From the NCBI GenBank assembly GCA_903824515.1, contig CAIJXA010000125.1:1-8477 (forward strand): a stretch of 8,477 nt of DNA, in the 5' to 3' direction. Numbering within the stretch: the first letter of the stretch is position 1; the number at the start of each line of letters is the position of its first letter. Positions 1 through 6,339 of this stretch are shown piece by piece. The notes beneath the pieces are model-generated. The model was not told the DNA's origin, did no database searches, and worked only from the letters and a program-made list of their open reading frames with translations. The translations under genes and the position numbers were made by a program. Source of the DNA: an uncultured bacterium (lineage in GTDB: Bacteria; Patescibacteriota; Minisyncoccia; Moranbacterales; GWC2-37-73).

Positions 1-1287
1 CAATAGCCATTTCCAAACTGGCAGGATATGCAATGTTTTTTTACCAATTTTTCTTTCCTCTTCCTGATTTTTAGTTAGCAAATATCCCTCTTTTAAATCA
101 AATTTTTCCATCGCTTCAAGCAAGCCAGCTATTTCTCTTTTTTCAGTTTTAGTGTCCAGTTGCTTGGTAACCTGAATTGCCTGTGAAATTTTTAAACCCT
201 GTTTAATCACGAAATCACATTCATTTTTCCCCTTGGAATAATAGATTTTTTTTCCAGCTTGCAATAATTTTATAAAGACCAAATTTTCCAATAATTTTCC
301 ATAATTCTCACTAAAGGCAAACGAAACCGCGTTAATAAAGCCATTATCGATCGCATAAACTTTTTTAGGATAATTCTCTTGTTTTTTTATGGAATATTGA
401 TAATTTGAAATTTCAAAAAGCAAAAAGGATTTCTCAAAGAAACTAATGTACTCCTTAATTATTTTATCCTGAATTTTTAAATATTCACCAAGTGAATTAT
501 AGCTATAACCATTTCCTATGTTGGAAAAAAGATACAACAATAAATTTTCGATATCCTGAGTTTTTCTAATTTCAAATCTTGGAACAATGTCTTGATACAA
601 AATGTTCTTATAGTAGTTTATCAAAAGCTCTTTTTTGATTTCACTTTTCTGCTCCAAAACAACCTCTGGAAATCCCCCATCCTTAATGTAGCCATTAAAA
701 ATTTTCTCAATGGCCAAGGCATTTTGCAAAACATCAAGCTTTTCAAAATGATTCACATTTCTAACCCCCAACAATTCTCCAAAATTAAAAGGAAAAATAT
801 TCTTAGCAATAGACCTACCAGAAAGCAATGTGGCCATTTCTTGCGAAAGAAGTTGTGAATTTGAACCTGTGATGAAAAACTTTATTTTTCCTTTTTCATA
901 GGCTGATTTTACAAAAACTTGCCAACCCTTGAAAAATTGAATCTCATCCAAAAAAACAAAAATTTTTCCTTCTGGTTGTATCATCAGTAAATATTGCTCG
1001 AAAATCTTTTGCAAATTACTTGGGTCTTCCCTGAGTGCATAAAGAAAGGGATCTTCTAAATTCAAGAAAAGAATATTATGGGGATTTATTCCTTTTTGTA
1101 TGATAAGATAATTTATCAACTGCTTTGAAACAGTCGACTTTCCGCTTCTGCGTACTCCTAAAATTGCCAAGATTTGACGGGTTGCAATCAACTTTTCAAG
1201 CTCTGCAGTCACTTCTCTTAAAAAGCCACTCACAAAAGAACCTTTCTGCCAATGCGTGTTTTGCTCTGTTATATATTTTTCAAACAT
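1..1287 (-). CDS. AAA-type ATPase with C-terminal DUF4143 domain; 3' end lies beyond the window
   Basis: I translated this frame by hand: 429 codons from the ATG at 1287 to base 1 with no stop. Walker A is GVRRSGKST (residues 44-52), Walker B is FVFLDEIQ (110-117), followed by a sensor-like ITGSNSQLLS (139-148) and LLSGR (154-158). YIKDGGFPEV (about 200-209) and LYQDIVPRFE (230-239) are typical of the linker into DUF4143. The C-terminal part has ECDFVI (356-361) and AIQV (370-373), which resembles a PD-(D/E)XK-like core with Q where E is usual. It reaches LPVWKWLL at the edge; family members often end with such a W-x-W-L-L string, so only a few residues are probably missing. The cellular role of this family is not settled; members are common accessory genes in bacteria and archaea and some resemble toxin-antitoxin or defence components. 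The gene has its own promoter and no visible tie to the cell-wall genes. No good Shine-Dalgarno site precedes the ATG. Confidence 0.9.
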   Translation of the reverse strand, partial: MFEKYITEQNTHWQKGSFVSGFLREVTAELEKLIATRQILAILGVRRSGKSTVSKQLINYLIIQKGINPHNILFLNLEDPFLYALREDPSNLQKIFEQYLLMIQPEGKIFVFLDEIQFFKGWQVFVKSAYEKGKIKFFITGSNSQLLSQEMATLLSGRSIAKNIFPFNFGELLGVRNVNHFEKLDVLQNALAIEKIFNGYIKDGGFPEVVLEQKSEIKKELLINYYKNILYQDIVPRFEIRKTQDIENLLLYLFSNIGNGYSYNSLGEYLKIQDKIIKEYISFFEKSFLLFEISNYQYSIKKQENYPKKVYAIDNGFINAVSFAFSENYGKLLENLVFIKLLQAGKKIYYSKGKNECDFVIKQGLKISQAIQVTKQLDTKTEKREIAGLLEAMEKFDLKEGYLLTKNQEEERKIGKKTLHILPVWKWLL

Positions 1288-1312
1288 TCGACTTGTGTTA
1301 CGAATTAAATGC

Positions 1313-1342
1313 CTTTTATTCGGAGTATACTCCGAATAAAAG
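1313..1342. repeat. Perfect 30-bp palindrome covering the ATPase promoter (candidate operator)
   Basis: The left half is CTTTTATTCGGAGTA and the right half is its exact reverse complement, with no loop and no mismatch. Its right edge lies inside the promoter spacer and its centre is the -10 box; the left end is 26 bases upstream of the ATPase start codon. A spacer-free perfect palindrome at this position is what a dimeric repressor operator looks like. An alternative is an RNA hairpin in the leader or a mobile-element footprint. Which protein binds it is unknown; the ATPase could regulate itself, but no helix-turn-helix was identified in it. Confidence 0.8.
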
Positions 1343-1351
1343 TATAGTCAA
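1324..1351 (-). promoter_or_regulatory. Predicted sigma70-type promoter of the ATPase gene
   Basis: On the minus strand TTGACT (1351-1346) is followed after 16 bases by TATACT (1329-1324). Both hexamers are close to the bacterial consensus. Transcription would start near 1317, giving a leader of about 30 bases. The -10 box lies at the centre of the 30-bp palindrome at 1313-1342, so a protein bound to the palindrome would block RNA polymerase. It is the best promoter visible in the window. It is inferred from sequence only. Confidence 0.55.
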
Positions 1352-1441
1352 GTCGTCATCCTTAAAGTTTACCTCTCAAGCCTATATATTAATAAATAGG
1401 TTTGTTAATTAAATGATGCTAAATAAGCTAAAAATTAAATT

Positions 1442-2980
1442 TTATTTCTCAAACTTATAAATCAAAATGTTGCTATATTTGTCCACCAAGACCAGGCCTT
1501 GGGTGCTGAAATATTGATTGTCACGATTAAGCGCTTTGTTGGAGATGATGAGCGCTTTGGGATCATTGCGCAGATCCTCATAGTCTTCCGTGCGTTTAAG
1601 CTCGGGTCCAACGGCGGCCCAATAAGCTGGATTATATTGCGGCCAATCATAGTTATACAAAGTCAAACGGTTGGCTCCCAGATAATATTTGGTGATGACA
1701 TAATCAAAAGCATTTAAGATGTAAAAATTATTGTCTTTGTATTTGTCCATGTGCAAAATCATTTCATTGTAGCCCTTTGAATTGGCCAGCGGAACCGTCA
1801 GGGAAATTAGTCCAAGATAGAGCGCCATCACCACAATCACAATCCAAGTTCGCAGCCGCGAAAGCCACAGTCCGATAAAAATGAAAATAAAGTATGCTGC
1901 CGGAAGCAGATAGCGCGCCACGAAATATTGTTGATCAGGCATCGTCGCAGAAAGACCGTAGATGATGAACATAAAACCAATTGAAAAAATAAGCAAGCTA
2001 ACAACTTTTCTCTTTTTTTCCTTGCGCATCAAATAGACAATGCCAATTCCAAACATCATGGCCAACACCATTCGAATTGAAAGATGAGAAATACCCACAA
2101 GTTCATTTGGCTGCGGCATTCCAGAAGACATTTCTCCCAATGGTGTGCCAAATAAAAACATTTGGATATTTACCACGATGTCCCCGAAACTTGCAGGCTT
2201 GACCCAACTTAAATTGTTGCCCTTGATTGAGATGTGATGCAAAAACATCTTGAGCCAGGGCAAGAAAACCAAAAAGGTCACGCAATAGCCAAGAAAAATT
2301 TCTTTGGTTGGCCAAATTTTTCCCACAAGTGCTCTTAGCTGCTGAGAAAAAGATTTCGCTTGATCCCAGTTGATACTCAAGATTCCCCAAGCCACAAAAA
2401 CGCCATAATGAACAGTAGCAAAAATAACTCCCATATAGTGAGTTAGCATTGATAGTCCAGTGAAAAATCCCCAAAGCGCAAAATATTTTTTTTCTTTGGT
2501 TTGCAAACCTTTCACGAAAAAATAGGCACTAATCAAAATCAAGAAAACCAGCATAGTATACATCCTAGCTTCTTGGGAATATTGAATTGCAAACGGCGAA
2601 ATGGTAGCAACTATGGCGGCATAGAGTCCAACTTTTCGACTGAACAATTCCTTGGCCAGCAAATAGAGCGCCCAGACAGCGGCCACTCCAAAAATCGCCG
2701 AGAAAAGCCTGATGCCAAAAACACTATAATCAAAAAAGGATGAAAAAACTTTCAGCGTTGCATAATAGAGTGGCGGATGCACATCATTAATAATCATCCT
2801 AATCATATTGCGAAAATCTTCCTTCACTGCCACGCCCGTGAATGCTTCGTCATACCAAAAATCTCGCCTGACCAAACCCGTGAAACGATTAAAAACCGCC
2901 ACAGCCAAAATCAACCAAATGTAATGGCGCTGATATTGAGCGTGAATTTTCTTTAATTCTCCTTTGCATTTCTGAAGCAT
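1442..2980 (-). CDS. Polytopic GT-C glycosyltransferase (GT39/ArnT-like, PMT_2 type)
   Basis: The 512-residue protein is very hydrophobic, with a series of membrane helices from about residue 20 to 398, then a soluble C-terminal part of about 110 residues (399-512), probably extracytoplasmic. Key motifs are FWYDEAFT (41-48), where the acidic DE pair in the first outer loop is the catalytic signature of GT-C enzymes, DVHPPLYY (66-73) and SQEARMY (135-141). Such enzymes move a sugar from a polyprenyl-phosphate donor to a lipid, glycan or protein on the outer face of the membrane. The acceptor cannot be told from sequence. It lies 268 bases downstream of murC on the same strand, so a role in envelope glycosylation is plausible but inferred. 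The start is the ATG at 2980; there is no Shine-Dalgarno site. An AT-rich TAATAT at 2999-2994 could be a weak -10 box giving a very short leader. Confidence 0.88.
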   Translation of the reverse strand: MLQKCKGELKKIHAQYQRHYIWLILAVAVFNRFTGLVRRDFWYDEAFTGVAVKEDFRNMIRMIINDVHPPLYYATLKVFSSFFDYSVFGIRLFSAIFGVAAVWALYLLAKELFSRKVGLYAAIVATISPFAIQYSQEARMYTMLVFLILISAYFFVKGLQTKEKKYFALWGFFTGLSMLTHYMGVIFATVHYGVFVAWGILSINWDQAKSFSQQLRALVGKIWPTKEIFLGYCVTFLVFLPWLKMFLHHISIKGNNLSWVKPASFGDIVVNIQMFLFGTPLGEMSSGMPQPNELVGISHLSIRMVLAMMFGIGIVYLMRKEKKRKVVSLLIFSIGFMFIIYGLSATMPDQQYFVARYLLPAAYFIFIFIGLWLSRLRTWIVIVVMALYLGLISLTVPLANSKGYNEMILHMDKYKDNNFYILNAFDYVITKYYLGANRLTLYNYDWPQYNPAYWAAVGPELKRTEDYEDLRNDPKALIISNKALNRDNQYFSTQGLVLVDKYSNILIYKFEK

Positions 2981-3009
2981 ATTGTTTTATTTTATATTAT
3001 CATGCCCCC

Positions 3010-3034
3010 ACAAATCTACAAATTGGCTACAAAT
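3010..3034. repeat. 25-bp intergenic repeat, copy 1
   Basis: It begins ACAAATCT and ends GCTACAAAT and matches 4759-4783 at 23 of 25 positions. Both copies lie on the start-codon side of a repeat element and in the same orientation. It is internally built from TACAAAT/GCAAATT-like units of about 8 bp. Confidence 0.75.
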
Positions 3035-3076
3035 AATAGCACTAGGATTTAATCGTTTTTGCATTTTGTATTTATT

Positions 3077-3208
3077 CCTCTCTCTAGAAAAAAAAGGGGG
3101 GGGTTAGGAGGGATTTGAAAAACTTTCCTTGTCTAAGCTAGTCTTTCAAATTCCCCTCGCAAATGCTGCACTCGCTCGCATTTGCCATTTTTCTAAAAGG
3201 GGAAGAAG
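3077..3208. repeat. Hairpin-bearing intergenic repeat element, copy A
   Basis: The core at 3100-3150 matches 4819-4869 at 43 of 51 positions without gaps, and all eight differences are transitions. On the left is a degenerate hairpin arm that now contains a run of eight A followed by eight G (3088-3103). On the right, CCCC (3153-3156) can pair with GGGG (3199-3202) around an extra inverted repeat, GCAAATGC (3159-3166) with GCATTTGC (3178-3185), which copy B lacks. There is no ORF and no transposase. It looks like a non-autonomous REP-like element. It fills most of the glycosyltransferase-murC spacer. Confidence 0.8.
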
Positions 3209-3233
3209 AACATTAGTATTTTCGTGGGGAGAT

Positions 3234-3267
3234 TAACAATGTAACAATTTAGCAATTTAGCAATTTT
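3234..3267. repeat. 8-bp-period array overlapping the murC stop codon
   Basis: On the minus strand this reads as successive AAATTGCT, AAATTGCT and AAATTGTT units followed by ACATTGTT. It overlaps the end of murC, so the last residues (LLNC) and the TAA stop are written by the repeat. A similar array lies just beyond the murG stop at 4928-4960. Confidence 0.75.
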
Positions 3268-4682
3268 TGAGCCACTTTCCATACATCCCCTGCACCCATG
3301 GTAATCAAAACATCAAAATCACCACTGTGTCGTTTAAAATATTCCACTGCCTCGTCAATCGTCGCCAGATGCTCAGCTTTTCCAAAATGATATTTATTAA
3401 TCAAGCCAACCAGCTCAGCCGAAGAAACTCCCCCTTGCGCTTCGCGCGCACTGCCATAAATATCAATCACAACCACGGCGTCAGCATCATCAAAACTTTG
3501 GGCAAAATCTTGCAAAAATGTTTTGGTCCGCGTGAAAGTATGCGGATGAAAAACTGTCCAGATTTTTTTGTCGCCGTAGCGCTGCCGCGCACCGCTTAGC
3601 GTAGCTTTAATTTCGTCAGGGTGATGAGCATAGTCATCAATCAAAACAGCTTGCCCAAAAATACCAACTTGTTGAAATCTTCTTTCAGTTCCACTAAAAT
3701 CTTTCAAGGCAAGTTTCACTTTTTCCAAGTCCAATCCTATCGCATGGCAAAGTCCAATCACCGAAGCGCAATTAAGTACATTATGCTTGCCTGTGAGCGG
3801 CGTCTCAAAAATTCCCAAACTTTTCTCTTTGCAAAAGATTTCAAAAGATTGTAAATCTGTCTGTTGCTTATTGTTTATTGTATTTTGTCTGTTGCCTGAT
3901 TTTTCTTGATTCATGCTCCATGCTTCATGTTCCATGACCCTGTATTCATTATCTTTTCCAAATCCATAAGTCAAAACGCTGCAATTAGCAGCCCTGGCGA
4001 CTTCCAGGGTATCCACGCTATCGCCCCAAACCACCAAATGTCCAATCTTGGGAATCTTAGCTACAAAATCTTTGAAGACATTTTTGTATGATTCAAAATC
4101 AGGAAAAAAGTCCGGATGGTCCCAATCCACGCTCGTCAAAATCACTGACCAAGGATTATAAAATTTTAATTTGTTTTGGTATTCGTCAGATTCGGCTACG
4201 AAATATTGCCCCTTACCAGAAAGGGCACTGCTGTTCCAAGCCAAAACTTTGCTGCCCACAACGGCTGATGGTTGGGCGCCGGCCACCAAAAGAGCCTGAG
4301 CCAGAATGGCCGAGGTCGTCGTTTTTCCGTGCGTACCACAAACTGCGATGCCAAGTTTTTCGTCAAACAGCAGTCCCAATATTTCAGGATAACTTAGCAA
4401 AGGAATTTTCTTTTCACTAGCCGCTTTTAGTTCGACATTATTTTCGCAGCTATAGGCTGTAGAATATATCACGCAGTCCGCGTCGACCAGAACATGCCCA
4501 GCCTCGAACGTTTCAAAAAAGGAAATGCCAACCTTTTTCAAAATCGCATCAGTATAAAAAACCTCACTCGTATCCGAGCCGGAAATCTCAATTCCACGAG
4601 ACTTTAGAATTTCCGCCACCGCCGTCATCCCCGCCCCCTTGATTCCTATGCAATATACTTTTTTAAGGTCTGAAATTTTCAT
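3249..4682 (-). CDS. murC: UDP-N-acetylmuramate--L-alanine ligase
   Basis: This Mur ligase adds L-alanine to UDP-N-acetylmuramate with ATP in the cytosol, the first peptide step of peptidoglycan synthesis. Counting from the ATG at 4682 the protein has 477 residues. The N-terminal domain has IGIKGAGM (12-19), with the Rossmann strand ending in SGSD (34-37). The central domain has the P-loop GTHGKTTT (116-123) and HNVLN (300-304). The C-terminal domain has DDYAHHP (349-355), FHPHTFTRT (378-386) and GAGDV (463-467). This pattern fits MurC; Mpl, a related ligase, is less likely beside murG and ftsW. The frame stays open to a TTG at 4694 and to a CTG at 4715, but the ATG fits the family's N-terminus. 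Residues 249-276 are an in-frame low-complexity insertion encoded by a heptamer repeat, and the C-terminus is also repeat-derived. Confidence 0.95.
   Translation of the reverse strand: MKISDLKKVYCIGIKGAGMTAVAEILKSRGIEISGSDTSEVFYTDAILKKVGISFFETFEAGHVLVDADCVIYSTAYSCENNVELKAASEKKIPLLSYPEILGLLFDEKLGIAVCGTHGKTTTSAILAQALLVAGAQPSAVVGSKVLAWNSSALSGKGQYFVAESDEYQNKLKFYNPWSVILTSVDWDHPDFFPDFESYKNVFKDFVAKIPKIGHLVVWGDSVDTLEVARAANCSVLTYGFGKDNEYRVMEHEAWSMNQEKSGNRQNTINNKQQTDLQSFEIFCKEKSLGIFETPLTGKHNVLNCASVIGLCHAIGLDLEKVKLALKDFSGTERRFQQVGIFGQAVLIDDYAHHPDEIKATLSGARQRYGDKKIWTVFHPHTFTRTKTFLQDFAQSFDDADAVVVIDIYGSAREAQGGVSSAELVGLINKYHFGKAEHLATIDEAVEYFKRHSGDFDVLITMGAGDVWKVAQKLLNC
3853..3936 (-). repeat. 84-bp heptameric repeat tract inside murC
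   Basis: On the coding strand twelve consecutive 7-base units can be laid out, nearly all beginning CA. Examples are CATGGAA, CATGAAG and CAATAAG; CAACAGA occurs twice. Twelve times seven is 84, a multiple of three, so the reading frame is kept. It encodes roughly residues 249-276, rich in Asn, Gln, Glu and Lys, between the YGF strand (239-241) and the SFEIF strand (279-283) of the central domain. Other MurC proteins, as I remember them, have a short loop there. The unit is unrelated to the surrounding coding sequence and resembles the spacer repeats in style. Confidence 0.8.
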
Positions 4683-4712
4683 AATACTATTCAAGCTTAG
4701 TGTTTTTAAGTT

Positions 4713-4725
4713 CAGTTCTTCTCCT
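4713..4725 (-). promoter_or_regulatory. Shine-Dalgarno-like AGGAGA followed by an in-frame CTG upstream of murC
   Basis: AGGAGA (4725-4720) is the only strong ribosome-site match near any start in the window. It lies too far (about 37 bases) from the preferred ATG at 4682. Five bases after the AGGAG core comes CTG (4715-4713), in frame with murC, which would add 11 residues. A TTG at 4694 is also in frame. CTG starts are rare, so I keep the ATG and mark this as an alternative. The site may also be chance. Confidence 0.3.
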
Positions 4726-4758
4726 ACGAATTACGAATTTATAAGAATGTACGAAACC

Positions 4759-4783
4759 ACAAATCTGCAAATTAGCTACAAAT
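4759..4783. repeat. 25-bp intergenic repeat, copy 2
   Basis: It matches 3010-3034 with two differences, both A/G transitions. Further TACAAATC units continue it to the right. It lies between the murC start and repeat element copy B, the same relative position as copy 1. Confidence 0.75.
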
Positions 4784-4801
4784 CTACAAATCTTTCCTGC
4801 T

Positions 4802-4904
4802 CCCCTCTTTAGAAAAGAGGGGTTGGGGGAGATTTAAAAAACTTTCTCTGTTTAAGCTAGCCTTTCAAACCCACTTCATTCCTCCTTTTCTAAAGGGAGG
4901 AGAA
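4802..4904. repeat. Hairpin-bearing intergenic repeat element, copy B
   Basis: This is the shorter and cleaner copy of the element at 3077-3208. It opens with a perfect hairpin: CCCCTCTTT (4802-4810), loop AGA, AAAGAGGGG (4814-4822). It continues with the shared 51-bp core (4819-4869) and closes with a second hairpin made by CCTCC (4881-4885) and GGAGG (4896-4900) plus inner A/T pairs. Neither hairpin is followed by a T-run on either strand, so they are not typical intrinsic terminators. Confidence 0.82.
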
Positions 4905-4927
4905 AATACTTTGCCAAATGAGCAACC

Positions 4928-4960
4928 AGCAATTTAACAATACAGCAATTTAACAATTTA
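4928..4960. repeat. 8-bp-period array just after the murG stop codon
   Basis: On the minus strand it reads TAAATTGT, TAAATTGC, TGTATTGT and TAAATTGC, starting one base after the murG TAG. It is the counterpart of the array at the end of murC. Confidence 0.75.
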
Positions 4961-4961
4961 T

Positions 4962-6071
4962 CTACATTCTAGCCAATTCAATCACTCCATTAGCAATCAC
5001 ATCGGCAGCATTGGGATGATAAAATGTTTTGATCTGCTCAATCATTTGTTGCCTTAAAACATTATCCGATAAAATCTTTTCAATTTTTTCCAAAAGTAAA
5101 TGCTGACCCAGGTTTGTTTCATCCAAAACAATTGCCGCTCCAATTTTAGCTAGTGCAAATGCATTCATTCGCTGATGATCATTGGCGCTATTTTCAAGCG
5201 GAATCAAAATAGCCGGTTTTCCGTTAGCCGCTATTTCAGCAATGAAATTTGCGCCAGCTCTACTGACTACCAAATCACAAAGCGCAAATGAATCTCTGAG
5301 TTGATTGGCATTGAGAAATGGCACGGCGTAGTATCCTTCTCTGCCAGCCTTAACCCCTTGCTGTGCTGCTCCAGCAAGGACTTCATTGAAATTCTTTTCA
5401 CCGGTCTGGTGGATGATTTGATAGCTATACAACAGTTGAGGCAAAATTTTCACAATTGCATCATTGATAATCTGCGATCCCTGGCTGCCACCCAAAACTA
5501 ACAAAGTCTTCTTTGAAGTTGTGAAGCCCAGCTGCGTCCTCATCATCACCGCGTCACCCTCTATAACCTGAAACCTGACCGGATTGCCGGTGAGCGCAAC
5601 TTTTTCTTGCGCAAAATATTGCTCAGCAGAAGGATAGGCCACCGCAACCCGATTGGAAAATTTTGCCAAAAATTGATTTGAAACTCCGGGAATTGAATCA
5701 GATTCGTGAATCAAAATTGGAATATGATAAATCCAAGCTGCAATCACAACTGGCACTGCCACATAGCCACCTTTAGAAAAAATTACGTCTGGCACAAATT
5801 TGAAAAGAATCCACAATGATTGCAAAAAACCAATTGGAATTTTGAAAATGTCTGTGATATTTTGCAAAGAAAAATATCTGCGCATTTTTCCACCAAGCAC
5901 GTGCTTGGTTGGAATGCCACTTTCGTTCATGACACTATTTTCCATTTCAACGCCACTGCCAATATACAAAAACTCGGCTTCTGGTCCAATCTTTTCTCTG
6001 ATTTTGTTGGCAACTGCAATCAGCGGAAACAGATGTCCACCGCTTCCACCACCAGTGAGTACGATACGCAT
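4962..6071 (-). CDS. murG: UDP-GlcNAc:lipid I N-acetylglucosaminyltransferase
   Basis: MurG (GT28, GT-B fold) transfers GlcNAc from UDP-GlcNAc to lipid I on the cytoplasmic face of the membrane, giving lipid II. The length, 369 residues, is normal. The N-terminal domain has the glycine loop GGGSGGHLFP (7-16), SKGGYVAVP (99-107), HESDSIPG (122-129) and GNPVR (162-166). The C-terminal donor-binding domain has GGSQGSQIIN (194-203), HQTG (221-224) and SRAGANFIAEIAANGKPAIL (270-289), then PLENSANDHQ (291-300), with the residues that usually hold UDP-GlcNAc. HESD replaces the HEQN of proteobacteria, as in many Gram-positive proteins. The start ATG at 6071 directly precedes the family's first strand, RIVLTGGG; there is no Shine-Dalgarno site. 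It sits between ftsW and murC, as expected in a dcw-type cluster, but with spacers of about 270 bases where such genes usually touch. Confidence 0.97.
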   Translation of the reverse strand: MRIVLTGGGSGGHLFPLIAVANKIREKIGPEAEFLYIGSGVEMENSVMNESGIPTKHVLGGKMRRYFSLQNITDIFKIPIGFLQSLWILFKFVPDVIFSKGGYVAVPVVIAAWIYHIPILIHESDSIPGVSNQFLAKFSNRVAVAYPSAEQYFAQEKVALTGNPVRFQVIEGDAVMMRTQLGFTTSKKTLLVLGGSQGSQIINDAIVKILPQLLYSYQIIHQTGEKNFNEVLAGAAQQGVKAGREGYYAVPFLNANQLRDSFALCDLVVSRAGANFIAEIAANGKPAILIPLENSANDHQRMNAFALAKIGAAIVLDETNLGQHLLLEKIEKILSDNVLRQQMIEQIKTFYHPNAADVIANGVIELARM

Positions 6072-6150
6072 ATTGAAATATTTAATATTAATTATTAGAA
6101 GTTTTATCTTTTTAAGTTATCAACAAAACTTAATAGTTTTAGTGGAATTG

Positions 6151-6264
6151 TAAATCCTAATATCTAATGCCCAATGACTAATTAAATCTAAAAACTAAAT
6201 GTCAAAAATTAGGATTTAGGATTTGGAACTTTATTGGAAATTAGGATTTAGAAATTAGGATTTA
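6151..6264. repeat. 7-bp-period degenerate array with a tandem 14-mer, upstream of murG
   Basis: From 6151 the plus strand reads as heptamers such as TAAATCC, TAATATC and TAATGCC, with one 10-base unit at 6179-6188. The right part switches to the inverted sense: TTAGGAT occurs twice in tandem (6209-6222), and the 14-mer GAAATTAGGATTTA occurs twice exactly (6237-6250 and 6251-6264). ATTAGGATTTA is thus present three times, and its reverse complement lies at 6151-6161. The spacer 6072-6339 holds nothing else that I can support; no clear promoter was found. Confidence 0.75.
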
Positions 6265-6339
6265 AAAGTCTCCCTTTATTTACCGCATTCCATGTTTTCA
6301 TTCTATCAAAAATACCAATAAAAATCCACATCAAAACTA

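Noticed and set aside
592..858. Plus-strand open frames at 592-858 and 1125-1412
   Set aside because: They overlap the well-supported ATPase gene on the opposite strand, have no recognisable domain and unlikely composition.
1381..1400. Weak CCTAT/ATAGG hairpin after the glycosyltransferase gene as a terminator
   Set aside because: A 5-bp A/T-rich stem with a 10-base loop and no T-run is not convincing.
3088..3103. A8-G8 homopolymer as a phase-variable switch
   Set aside because: It lies in a non-coding repeat arm far from a start codon; it is more likely decay of the hairpin or a sequencing artefact.
3267..4420. Several plus-strand open frames of 60-110 codons across murC
   Set aside because: They are antisense shadows of a conserved gene and carry no domain signal.
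4683..4694. TTG at 4694 as the murC start
   Set aside because: The ATG four codons later fits the family N-terminus and no ribosome site supports the TTG.
4802..4904. Hairpins of the repeat element as intrinsic terminators
   Set aside because: The GC-rich stems lack a T-run after them on either strand.
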